The notes: generated from the letters alone by a model not told the origin. 8,183 nucleotides of DNA from HyVt-560 sp964577195 (GCA_964577195.1 CAZNYF010000126.1:1-8183); one strand, 5' to 3'. Positions 1-5,620 are shown, counted from the stretch's first letter. Numbers and translations: made by a program.

Positions 1-209
1 CACTTGCCTTCGCCACATTTACCTTCAGCTTTTTTGGCCTTGTCGCCGCCACATTTTCCTTCACCACATTTACCTTCGGCAGCAGACTTGGTAGATGTTG
101 CGCTGGCTTTAGTATCAAATGGATTACCGTCTGTCGCACAGCCCGCTAGACTGGTTGCTAATACAATACCTGCCGCTATTGAGGTGGTTTTGATTGATAA
201 TTTACGCAT
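1..209 (-). CDS. EGKCG-motif lipoprotein, HvfA-like (3' end cut by window edge)
   Basis: The gene starts at the ATG at 209-207, with a GGAG ribosome site eight bases upstream, and runs off the left edge after 69 codons. Residues 1-24 form a lipoprotein signal: basic start (MRKLSIK), hydrophobic stretch and lipobox SLAGC with Cys24. After a short linker containing NPFD (29-32) come EGKCG motifs at 45-49, 50-54 and 62-66, and a fourth starting at the edge, separated by GGDKAKKA. In Haemophilus HvfA, EGKCG cysteines are converted by the DUF692 (MNIO) enzyme HvfB with HvfC into oxazolone/thioamide groups that bind copper, so this is probably such a substrate. The modification genes, if linked, would lie beyond the left edge. 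Unlike a plain Sec-exported peptide, it should be lipid-anchored. It is a paralogue of the protein at 3024-3545. The family call is good; the modification is inferred. Confidence 0.82.
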   Translation of the reverse strand, partial: MRKLSIKTTSIAAGIVLATSLAGCATDGNPFDTKASATSTKSAAEGKCGEGKCGGDKAKKAEGKCGEGK

Positions 210-233
210 GAGAAAAACTCCGAAAATAAATAC

Positions 234-262
234 ACTATAAAGTCTGAGCCAGAACGGGTCAG
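234..262 (-). promoter_or_regulatory. Candidate promoter of the EGKCG lipoprotein gene, with inverted repeat
   Basis: On the minus strand CTGACC (262-257) and TATAGT (239-234) are 17 bases apart, about 25 bases upstream of the start codon. The -35 element matches sigma70 at four of six positions and the -10 at five of six. An imperfect inverted repeat, CTGAGCC-N5-GGGTCAG (244-262), covers the -35 element and could bind a regulator. Genes of this family are often under ECF sigma factors, so the sigma70 reading is tentative. Confidence 0.4.
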
Positions 263-464
263 GCACTAAAAAAAACATCAACCACGATTCAAAAGCATGG
301 GTACGATGGATTACTTACTGACGAAATTGATATCTTCTGTTCCGCCTTCCAAACGGTACCCAACAAAAAAACTCACTGTTGATACTTACCGCTACGAACG
401 CAAGAGTAGATTAGATGCAGTATTAGCCTCGGACACTTAACTGTGATTTAGTTGAGTAGATAAC
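263..464. other. Intergenic stretch without a recognisable gene
   Basis: No convincing coding frame is seen between the EGKCG lipoprotein promoter and the TusA-like gene. There is a run of eight T residues on the minus strand (270-277). A weak hairpin (CTTAACT at 436-442 with AGTTGAG at 450-456) lies just after the TusA-like stop codon, but it has no U-tract, so it is not called a terminator. Confidence 0.4.
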
Positions 465-689
465 TCAGGACTTTTCAATGAACAGGGTTTGGCGATTATT
501 CTCTGTCTTGACTTCGACCTCGTGTCCAAATGCCTTGCAGGCAGCGAGCACTTCATTCACCACGGCAGGTTGTCCAGGTATGACTCTCAAAATTTCTTGT
601 TGCTCGATCTGCTTAAGCGCTTTTTTTAATTGCAAAATATGGAGTGGACAAGCAACACGTTCAATAATAATTTCTTTATCGTACTTCAT
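465..689 (-). CDS. TusA/SirA-family small protein
   Basis: This is a 74-residue cytosolic protein with the size and pattern of the TusA/SirA/YedF family: a beta strand (residues 4-11), then Cys14-Pro15 at the start of a helix (LHILQLKKALKQIEQQ), then a strand and a second helix (about 43-55). Cys14 lines up with the sulfur-carrying cysteine of TusA. The usual CPxP motif is CPLH here, so the second proline is a histidine, and the usual glycine just before the cysteine region is missing. Its ATG overlaps the lexA-like TAA by one base (TAATG), which implies translational coupling and one transcript with the repressor gene. A sulfur-relay role is therefore possible but not shown. It could instead be a TusA-fold regulator or redox partner. 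The family is fairly sure, the function is not. Confidence 0.75.
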   Translation of the reverse strand: MKYDKEIIIERVACPLHILQLKKALKQIEQQEILRVIPGQPAVVNEVLAACKAFGHEVEVKTENNRQTLFIEKS

Positions 690-1285
690 TAGATTTGGTC
701 TCTAAATAATCCCACCATGATTCCCTGAATTCTGACTTGATCAGCCGGATAAAACATTGGCGGCATCGAGCTATTGCCTGGACGCAGTTCGACCACGCCT
801 GTTTCGTGCGCATAGTAATACTTGAGCGTTGCTTCCCAGGAGTTTATTAATGCAACGATGATGTCACCATTGTTTGCCGTTTCTCTTTTTTCGATAATGA
901 CGTAATCATTATTTAACACGCCTGCTTCAATCATCGACTCGCCATCAATTCGCAAAATATAGCGATCCGGGCCACAAAAAGTACTCGCAAGATCAATATT
1001 ATCATGTCCTGGAATAGCCTCTATCGGCGCGCCAGCGGCAATTTTGCCGTGATAAGGCAAACTACTAAGAGGTACTTCATCTTCAAAAATTGAATAAGCG
1101 TTTTTGCCAATGCCAACGCCGAGATAGCCTTTATCAATTAAAGTATGAACATGTTGATGCGCGGTACTACGGGTGTTGACACCAATACACTCACCGACTT
1201 CTTCCAGCGTTGGTTGCCGCCCATGCTCGCGAATAAACTCTTTGATACAAGTTAATGTCGCTTGTTGCTTGGCTGTTAGCATCAT
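689..1285 (-). CDS. lexA: LexA-family self-cleaving SOS repressor
   Basis: The 198-residue protein has an N-terminal winged helix (2-65; LTAKQQATL, then a helix-turn-helix about 26-48) and a C-terminal S24 peptidase domain. From the ATG at 1285 the self-cleavage bond is Ala84-Gly85 (IAAGAP), the nucleophile Ser117 (GESM) and the general base Lys155 (ATLKYY), close to the E. coli positions 84/85, 119 and 156. RecA-stimulated cleavage should thus be possible. I chose ATG 1285 (ATG 1282 is an equal alternative) because the longer reading from 1342 would begin inside the promoter -35 box. No clear ribosome site is visible. The recognition-helix segment (VNTRSTAHQHVHTL) differs strongly from E. 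coli LexA, and no CTGT-N8-ACAG box occurs upstream, so the operator is probably different. It may be a second, divergent LexA rather than the main one. Confidence 0.88.
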   Translation of the reverse strand: MMLTAKQQATLTCIKEFIREHGRQPTLEEVGECIGVNTRSTAHQHVHTLIDKGYLGVGIGKNAYSIFEDEVPLSSLPYHGKIAAGAPIEAIPGHDNIDLASTFCGPDRYILRIDGESMIEAGVLNNDYVIIEKRETANNGDIIVALINSWEATLKYYYAHETGVVELRPGNSSMPPMFYPADQVRIQGIMVGLFRDQI

Positions 1286-1291
1286 GGTTAA

Positions 1292-1306
1292 ATTCGTAAA
1301 TTGTTC
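1292..1306. promoter_or_regulatory. Candidate LexA operator 2 (leader)
   Basis: ATTC-N7-GTTC reads on the plus strand just downstream of the predicted transcription start. It is a one-mismatch version of the GTTC-N7-GTTC direct repeat known as the SOS box of alphaproteobacteria, and lies in the opposite orientation to the promoter site. Binding by the adjacent repressor is inferred. Confidence 0.45.
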
Positions 1307-1317
1307 GTAGTGGATCA

Positions 1318-1346
1318 AGTATATGAAACAATAAACGAACAATCAA
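1318..1346 (-). promoter_or_regulatory. Sigma70 promoter of the lexA-like/TusA-like unit
   Basis: TTGATT (1346-1341) and TATACT (1323-1318) are separated by exactly 17 bases on the minus strand. Transcription would start near 1311, giving a leader of about 25 bases before the ATG at 1285. This placement rules out the more distal ATG at 1342 as the start. Confidence 0.7.
1326..1340 (-). promoter_or_regulatory. Candidate LexA operator 1 (promoter spacer)
   Basis: GTTC-N7-GTTT reads on the minus strand entirely within the 17-base spacer between the -35 and -10 boxes, the expected position for an autorepressor. It pairs with the similar site at 1292-1306 as an inverted pair: ATTGTTCGT (1300-1308) and ACGAACAAT (1335-1343) are perfect inverted repeats. 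Confidence 0.45.
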
Positions 1347-1379
1347 CCTGAATTTAGGCCGCACAGTTTCAGCAGTTAT

Positions 1380-1543
1380 CCTAGAAAAATCAGTTGAGCA
1401 CCGAAAAGACACGTAAGCCATTGGCGTGCATGGTGGAACAGAAAAACTCGTAGTCACCTTGCTGGTGATGAGAGCTTTTTCTGTTTCGCCAGGTGCGTCA
1501 ATGGATTGCGTGGACTTCGGTGATTCAACTGATTTTTCTAAGG
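1380..1543. repeat. 164-bp near-perfect palindrome with flanking TTAT, MITE-like or hairpin RNA
   Basis: The two halves (1380-1458 and 1464-1543) are inverted copies around a five-base loop (ttgct). The outer ends match over 16 bases (1382-1397 with 1525-1540), followed by CACCGAA/TTCGGTG, CCATTG/CAATGG, an ACAGAAAAA/TTTTTCTGT block and an inner CACC/GGTG stem. I count about 70 pairs, seven of them G-U when read as plus-strand RNA. TTAT occurs directly on both sides (1376-1379 and 1544-1547), as expected of a target-site duplication. No transposase is present, so a non-autonomous element is the favoured reading. It sits directly after the MFS stop codon, and its inner A/T-flanked stem (1438-1484) could also stop transcription in either direction. 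Confidence 0.75.
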
Positions 1544-1550
1544 TTATAGA

Positions 1551-2705
1551 TTAATGATTGGTAAGGCTTGGTGGTTTGCGAATGGTCAACCAGATAATGG
1601 CGAGGATAATAATCAATAGCGCAGGAATCGCGCCTATGTTCACTATCTTCCATCCAAATTGATGCTGCAAGGCACCTGCAATGAGTGAGGCAATTGCTAC
1701 CGTGCTAAAAACGGAAAAGTCATTAATCGCCTGAGCTTTGGTTCGTTCACTTTGGTGGTAGGTTTCGGTTAACAGGGTCGTGGCTCCGACGAATAGAAAA
1801 TTCCAGCTAATACCCAGTAGCAACAAGGCTGTCCAGAAATGCCAAAGTTGGGTGCCGGAAAGATTAATAAAAATGCAGCCTAAACCGAGCAATGCGCCAA
1901 TAAACATCATCGGTAAAACGCCAAAATAGCGGATTAAATGTCCGGTCACCAAAGAGGGCGCAAACATGCCCAGAATATGCCACTGAATAACAAATGCAGT
2001 ATCACCAAAGTTATGATTGTGATGGTTCATAGCCAGCGGCGTTGCGGTCATTAGAAAAGCCATTACGCCATAACCCAGCATGCCGCACAGCAGAGCTACG
2101 ATAAAACGTGGCTGAGCAATAATAGTGCGTATAGCACGAGGCGGAAAATCAGCCTCTATTTCTTCAGCCTTGGGTAACCGTAATAATGAAAGTACAAAAA
2201 AAGCCAACACATACACGCCAATCAAAGCGAGATAGCTTCCGGCAAAAACCGCATCGGGAATGGTATCGCGCGTGTATTTTGCAAGGTTAGGGCCAATCAC
2301 GGCGGCTGCAATACCGCCTACCAGCACATAAGAAACCGCGCGACTTTTTAGTGCATCAGAAACAGAGTCTGCAGCGGCAAATCGAAAGTACACACCAAAC
2401 CCATTGAATACTCCAATCAATGCAGTACTGCTGACAAACAGCCAGAACTGATGCTGCATAATTGAGTATGCGGCCAGTGTTGCTCCACAGACACCAATAA
2501 GCGTCGAGAGCATAAATACGCGTCTTCGACCAAAACGCGCCAGCAGTAGCGCGGCTGGAATCGTGGTAAGCATGGTTGCGACAAACTGCATCGCCAATGG
2601 CAGTGTTGAAAGTGACTTGTCTGTTGCCAGCATCAATCCCACAAGCGCTGCAGAAGTGACCATTAATGAGGTGCCACTCATTAATAGTGCCTGGCCAATC
2701 GCCAA
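1551..2705 (-). CDS. MFS transporter, 12 helices, N-terminus probably frameshifted
   Basis: This inner-membrane protein of the major facilitator superfamily has about twelve hydrophobic segments in 384 residues. The loop between helices 2 and 3 carries motif A (LLLARFGRRRVF, residues 53-64), typical of proton-driven MFS carriers. A histidine-rich loop (NHHNHNF) lies just past the middle, followed by QWHILGMFAPSLVTG. The substrate is not recognisable; a sugar or drug exporter or a vitamin carrier are all possible. The only in-frame start is TTG at 2705, which opens almost directly inside helix 1, without a ribosome site. The frame remains open for 15 codons upstream of it to a TGA, but lacks a start codon. 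A one-base shift would join it to an ATG at 2751. It is followed immediately by the palindromic element and has the same orientation as the lexA-like unit, about 265 bases upstream of it. Confidence 0.85.
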   Translation of the reverse strand: MAIGQALLMSGTSLMVTSAALVGLMLATDKSLSTLPLAMQFVATMLTTIPAALLLARFGRRRVFMLSTLIGVCGATLAAYSIMQHQFWLFVSSTALIGVFNGFGVYFRFAAADSVSDALKSRAVSYVLVGGIAAAVIGPNLAKYTRDTIPDAVFAGSYLALIGVYVLAFFVLSLLRLPKAEEIEADFPPRAIRTIIAQPRFIVALLCGMLGYGVMAFLMTATPLAMNHHNHNFGDTAFVIQWHILGMFAPSLVTGHLIRYFGVLPMMFIGALLGLGCIFINLSGTQLWHFWTALLLLGISWNFLFVGATTLLTETYHQSERTKAQAINDFSVFSTVAIASLIAGALQHQFGWKIVNIGAIPALLIIILAIIWLTIRKPPSLTNH

Positions 2706-2722
2706 TACAGGTACATTGCGAG

Positions 2723-2726
2723 AAAA
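2723..2726 (-). other. Probable frameshift site at the start of the MFS gene
   Basis: From ATG 2751 the minus strand reads MVCSSNLLIF, then the T4 run (AAAA on the plus strand) moves the continuation SRNVPVLAIGQALLMS out of frame. Removing one T gives MVCSSNLLISRNVPVLAIG, a plausible polar N-terminus before helix 1. This could be a real mutation, a sequencing or assembly error in a homopolymer, or slippage during expression. Confidence 0.5.
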
Positions 2727-2751
2727 TGAGGAGATTCGAACTGCAAACCAT

Positions 2752-3023
2752 CAGAAAAGAGGCGGCAGTATACGCTTTGCTACGCACATTCATGCACAAA
2801 CTAGCCCCCTCAAATCTCAGAATGACTTTGTCTGGTTGTCGTTTGACAGCACAATTTTGTCAGCGGTCTATACTCTATAAACCGTAAATTAGATTTCATA
2901 CTGGCTTGCAAAGCTTGCAAGGTCAGTCATTGGCTGCTAATTTGCCTCGTTCTCAGGCCGTTGCCCTCACATTTTAATGAGACTTCGGTACATATTTGAT
3001 GACAATAGAGTTAGGAAATTACC
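2752..3023. other. Divergent intergenic region between the MFS and EGKCG lipoprotein genes
   Basis: No gene is seen. On the minus strand a TATACT (2772-2767) could serve the MFS gene, but has no good -35 box. On the plus strand TTGACA (2843-2848) and TATACT (2869-2874) lie 20 bases apart, a spacing too long for ordinary sigma70 promoters but close to the 19-20 bases of MerR-family-controlled ones. TTGACA overlaps the inverted repeat TGACA-N9-TGTCA (2844-2862). If this promoter is used, the lipoprotein messenger has a leader of about 140 bases. AGGAA (3013-3017), six bases before ATG 3024, is its ribosome site. Confidence 0.35.
2900..2927. repeat. Inverted repeat in the leader of the EGKCG lipoprotein gene
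   Basis: CTTGCAA (2905-2911) and TTGCAAG (2915-2921) are perfect inverted repeats around AGC, extended outward by ACTG (2900-2903) and CAGT (2924-2927) with a small bulge. It could be a regulator-binding site or a hairpin in the leader RNA. It has no U-tract, so it is not a terminator. Confidence 0.55.
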
Positions 3024-3545
3024 ATGAAACGAAAGTTACCATTGAAAAGTGCCGCTGCGGCGAGCCTTATAATCGCTGCATCGATGGCCGGTTGCCAATC
3101 TAAAGATGGCGACAGCGACAATCCATTTGACGCAGTGAAAGATGCTGCTTCTTCCGTTGGCGATGCAGCCAAAGGTGCTACAGATGCAGCTAAGAGCGCA
3201 GCTTCTGCTACTGCTGGCGCAGTTGGTGATGCAGCTTCTGCTACTGCTGGTGCAGTTGGTGATGCAGCTTCAGGCGCAGCTGGTGCTGCTAAAGGTGCTG
3301 TTGCAGCAACCGCTGGTGCTGCTGCTGGCGTAGGCGCTGCTGCCAAGAAAGCCGTAACAAGTGAAGGTAAGTGCGGCGAAGGCAAATGTGGCGGCGACAT
3401 GAAAAAGAAGATGGAAGGTAAATGTGGCGAAGGCAAATGCGGCGACGACATGAAGAAGAAAATGGAAGGCAAATGTGGCGGCGACATGAAAAAGAAAATG
3501 GAAGGTAAGTGTGGCGAAGGTAAGTGCGGCGGTGCTAAGGAATAA
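3024..3545 (+). CDS. Orphan EGKCG-repeat lipoprotein with alanine-rich stalk, HvfA-like
   Basis: This 173-residue protein has three parts. Residues 1-24 are a lipoprotein signal (MKRKLPLK, hydrophobic core, lipobox SMAGC with Cys24). Residues about 34-108 are almost only Ala, Gly, Ser, Thr, Val with regular Lys and Asp, including an exact 11-residue repeat (60-70 and 71-81), likely an amphipathic helix like LEA-type proteins. Residues 113-173 hold seven EGKCG motifs with cysteines at 117, 122, 134, 139, 151, 163 and 168, separated by GGDMKKKM-type linkers. EGKCG is the modified motif of HvfA, whose cysteines become copper-binding oxazolone/thioamide groups through a DUF692/DUF2063 enzyme pair. 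No such enzymes are adjacent, so modification would need enzymes encoded elsewhere, perhaps next to the paralogue at the left edge. Gln25 after the Cys is compatible with outer-membrane sorting. It sits alone between a long leader and a terminator. Metal storage or buffering at the envelope is inferred. Confidence 0.85.
   Translation: MKRKLPLKSAAAASLIIAASMAGCQSKDGDSDNPFDAVKDAASSVGDAAKGATDAAKSAASATAGAVGDAASATAGAVGDAASGAAGAAKGAVAATAGAAAGVGAAAKKAVTSEGKCGEGKCGGDMKKKMEGKCGEGKCGDDMKKKMEGKCGGDMKKKMEGKCGEGKCGGAKE
3201..3266 (+). repeat. Two tandem 33-bp repeats in the alanine-rich segment
   Basis: Copies at 3201-3233 and 3234-3266 differ at only one base (C at 3218, T at 3251), a silent change in a glycine codon. 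They encode ASATAGAVGDA twice. Such recent, nearly identical duplication suggests the stalk length varies between strains. Confidence 0.85.
3363..3533 (+). repeat. EGKCG module repeats (51, 51, 36 and 33 bp)
   Basis: Modules 3363-3413 and 3414-3464 each encode two EGKCG motifs plus a GDMKKKM linker. Module 3465-3500 has a single motif plus linker, and 3501-3533 has two motifs without the linker. Synonymous codon changes (AAG/AAA, TGC/TGT) differ between copies, so the repeat is older than the 33-bp one and is kept at protein level. Confidence 0.8.
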
Positions 3546-3572
3546 CCGTTTGCGCTAATCAGCGTTTCACAT

Positions 3573-3603
3573 AAAAACTGCCGCTCCGAGCGGCAGTTTT
3601 TTT
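3573..3603 (+). terminator. Strong bidirectional intrinsic terminator
   Basis: A perfect 13-bp stem (3573-3585 with 3589-3601; core CTGCCGCT/AGCGGCAG), a three-base loop CCG and seven T residues (3597-3603) follow the EGKCG lipoprotein stop. The A-rich left side gives a U-tract on the minus strand too, so it also ends the convergent DUF4105 gene (stop at 3645). Confidence 0.92.
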
Positions 3604-3644
3604 GCCCAAAATTTATGTTGGGTTCAAGTTTCTGTCTCAGCCAT

Positions 3645-5594
3645 TTAAAAGTAAAATCTAATGCCAAGCTCTGGATTAGTCTCTAACCGATCCAGCTCCA
3701 GCCCAGATGCCTCGGCACCAAGAGTCAACGCCCAATTCTTAGCCAGCGAAATACCTGCTTTAATTTCTGCTGCCCAGATATCCGCCGAATTTAAAATATC
3801 CCGTTCAAATTTAAGGCCTGTCTTCAGGCGAAATCCAGATACTGGTTCCCACAATACGCCAGAGCGCAGTTTGCCGGTGATGGTTGTTTTTTCATCGAGA
3901 TCCCGGTCTCGAACCAGACTGGTTTCTGCAAAGACAAAACCCAGAGGCGCATGTTTTGACAATCGGTACGCAAGTCCCGCACCACCCAGTAACTCGAAAC
4001 GTGTCGGCTTGTCGTGACTATCCTTATTAAAAGCGATGCGCGTACGCCAGGATATCGGCTTAAAAAACCGGTCTCGTGGCTCTACCGACTGTATATCCAG
4101 AACAATAAATTCTTTAAGAAAAACATCACCATGCTCATTCCCGGCTAGCGTGACGCTGCCAAAGTCGATCGCAGTGTTATCGCCATATCCTGGAGATGGA
4201 TCGAGAAAGTCATGGTATGCGGGACGAAATTGTAATTGGTATTGTTGCACCCCGCGACTTTCTGAATACATTAAACCAATTCGGGAGGTTCCGTGACCCT
4301 GATCGGGAGAGAATTCAGGCGGTTGTACCTCTATCTCTTTGGTAATCAGTGGTATTTTCGCACGTTTTTTTAACAGTCGCCTCTCGGTTTTGCTCAATCG
4401 TGTAACTGAACCACCGCTAATAAGTCGTTGGTAACGAGAAAAATCACTGGCTAGATCAAGTAGCTTTGCCTGCTTTAACGGTGATAATTTGGATAGCCCG
4501 AGATCTTTCCCATGAACAACACGATCAACTTGATCGGCTGACAAGGCGCGTTGTTGTACATTAATTTTATTCGATAACGAGCCTTCAAAATGACGTGCTC
4601 TGATGAGCTGTTTTTGCTCCAGAACTTTGATGGTATCTACTGGAATTACCCAAGTCTGGAAAGCATCGGTTAAGCGATCTTCTGGAAATGCGACATCCAG
4701 TAACGAGAGTAAATGGTAGGAGCAATTTTCACGGAAAAAGTAGTAATCGAACGATGCGATCAGCATTTCGTAAGCATGAGTTAACACCCAGTCCACCTGA
4801 CCAGGAGAGAGATTGAGCGTGTACTCCCAGATATCGCGGTTATCTACCTGACCATATTCACGCAGTTTTATGTGGTATGGCAAGATATGAAAGCGACCTT
4901 GAAAGGCACCACCTATACCACCCACTGCATACAGCAACGGGCTAACTTGTTCGGGTATTTCTGCGGCAAAATTTAAACTTTGATTCAGCAGCTTTAATTC
5001 AGCGTCCTGATCTTTTTTATCCAGACGTAGCAAAGTATGCCCAAAGGCAGAAGAGGGGCTATTAGGATGCGCGGAAGGAAAAATAATGGTCAGGGTATCC
5101 GCTGAAAAAAAGGTTTTGTAACGGTCAAACTCTGGGCAATCCTGTGTTGGAATGAGTTTCCCCAATTCTCCTAGTGACTCCGTTAACCACTGTCGTCTGG
5201 CAACAAAACGACAACTCGCCGTCAATCTCATGGGCTGCTTAACTGTTTTGGAAAACAACCCCGCCAGCGTTGCTTCCAGCTCCTGTTGAGGGTTGACTTT
5301 ACCTTGCTCAGAAAGAAAATAATGAGGCACATCAATTTGGCTTTCCCAGCCTTTTGCTTTTTTCTGGTAATGCAGTAAAGCTGACCACATTGGCTGTTGC
5401 GCCAATTTAAGTTTACGAGCGTGTGATATCAGCTGAGCCAGGGGTAAGTCAGGTTGCTTTATCGCTAGTTCAACAGCAGCATCATAATCACCTTGAGTCA
5501 GTGCGGCAGTGACAGGTGAATGATTATCCGCAACCAAAGGCTGAGCCATGAATATGCTCACCCATAATAAAAAAATAATTCGCAGGGTTTTCAA
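3645..5594 (-). CDS. DUF4105 (Lnb-like) envelope protein with C-terminal barrel-like region
   Basis: This 649-residue protein has a Sec signal peptide (about residues 1-22, cut near LVA-DN). A helical N-terminal part is followed by the DUF4105/Lnb N-terminal domain at roughly 160-320, with the motifs HPNSPSSAFGHTLLRLD (His176, His186) and ENCSYHLLSLLD (Cys291), the Cys/His pattern of a papain-like hydrolase or transferase. The last 220 residues alternate polar and hydrophobic residues in strand-like blocks and end in GIRFYF; the terminal phenylalanine is typical of outer-membrane beta-barrel proteins. In Bacteroides a DUF4105 member, Lnb, acylates lipoprotein N-termini; whether this homologue acts on lipoproteins is unknown. 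The start is TTG at 5594 because it keeps the full signal peptide and no ATG lies between it and the upstream stop; no ribosome site is evident. It follows the DUF3015 pair, separated by a terminator, so it may depend on readthrough or its own unseen promoter. Confidence 0.85.
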   Translation of the reverse strand: MKTLRIIFLLWVSIFMAQPLVADNHSPVTAALTQGDYDAAVELAIKQPDLPLAQLISHARKLKLAQQPMWSALLHYQKKAKGWESQIDVPHYFLSEQGKVNPQQELEATLAGLFSKTVKQPMRLTASCRFVARRQWLTESLGELGKLIPTQDCPEFDRYKTFFSADTLTIIFPSAHPNSPSSAFGHTLLRLDKKDQDAELKLLNQSLNFAAEIPEQVSPLLYAVGGIGGAFQGRFHILPYHIKLREYGQVDNRDIWEYTLNLSPGQVDWVLTHAYEMLIASFDYYFFRENCSYHLLSLLDVAFPEDRLTDAFQTWVIPVDTIKVLEQKQLIRARHFEGSLSNKINVQQRALSADQVDRVVHGKDLGLSKLSPLKQAKLLDLASDFSRYQRLISGGSVTRLSKTERRLLKKRAKIPLITKEIEVQPPEFSPDQGHGTSRIGLMYSESRGVQQYQLQFRPAYHDFLDPSPGYGDNTAIDFGSVTLAGNEHGDVFLKEFIVLDIQSVEPRDRFFKPISWRTRIAFNKDSHDKPTRFELLGGAGLAYRLSKHAPLGFVFAETSLVRDRDLDEKTTITGKLRSGVLWEPVSGFRLKTGLKFERDILNSADIWAAEIKAGISLAKNWALTLGAEASGLELDRLETNPELGIRFYF

Positions 5595-5620
5595 CAGATT
5601 ATCAATTCAGGTTACTCATA

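Noticed and set aside
1286..1342. N-terminal extension of the lexA-like gene to the ATG at 1342
   Set aside because: That ATG lies in the promoter -35 region, upstream of the predicted transcription start, and the added 19 residues have no LexA counterpart.
1438..1484. Hairpin with A5/T5 arms taken alone as a simple terminator
   Set aside because: It is the centre of the much longer 164-bp palindrome, so a terminator alone does not explain the structure, although it may act as one.
1376..1547. Palindrome as an integron attC site
   Set aside because: It lacks the required core pair RYYYAAC and GTTRRRY at the ends, and no integrase or cassette array is seen.
2356..2799. 147-codon minus-strand frame overlapping the MFS gene
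   Set aside because: Only its first part (after ATG 2751) looks like protein; the rest reads the MFS coding sequence out of frame. It is used only as evidence for the frameshift.
3011..3667. Minus-strand open frame rich in PSPHLPS and AAPTAPA repeats
   Set aside because: It is the antisense reading of the EGKCG and alanine repeats of the plus-strand lipoprotein and has no signal or family of its own. The similar frame at 4-240 on the plus strand is the antisense of the left-edge gene.
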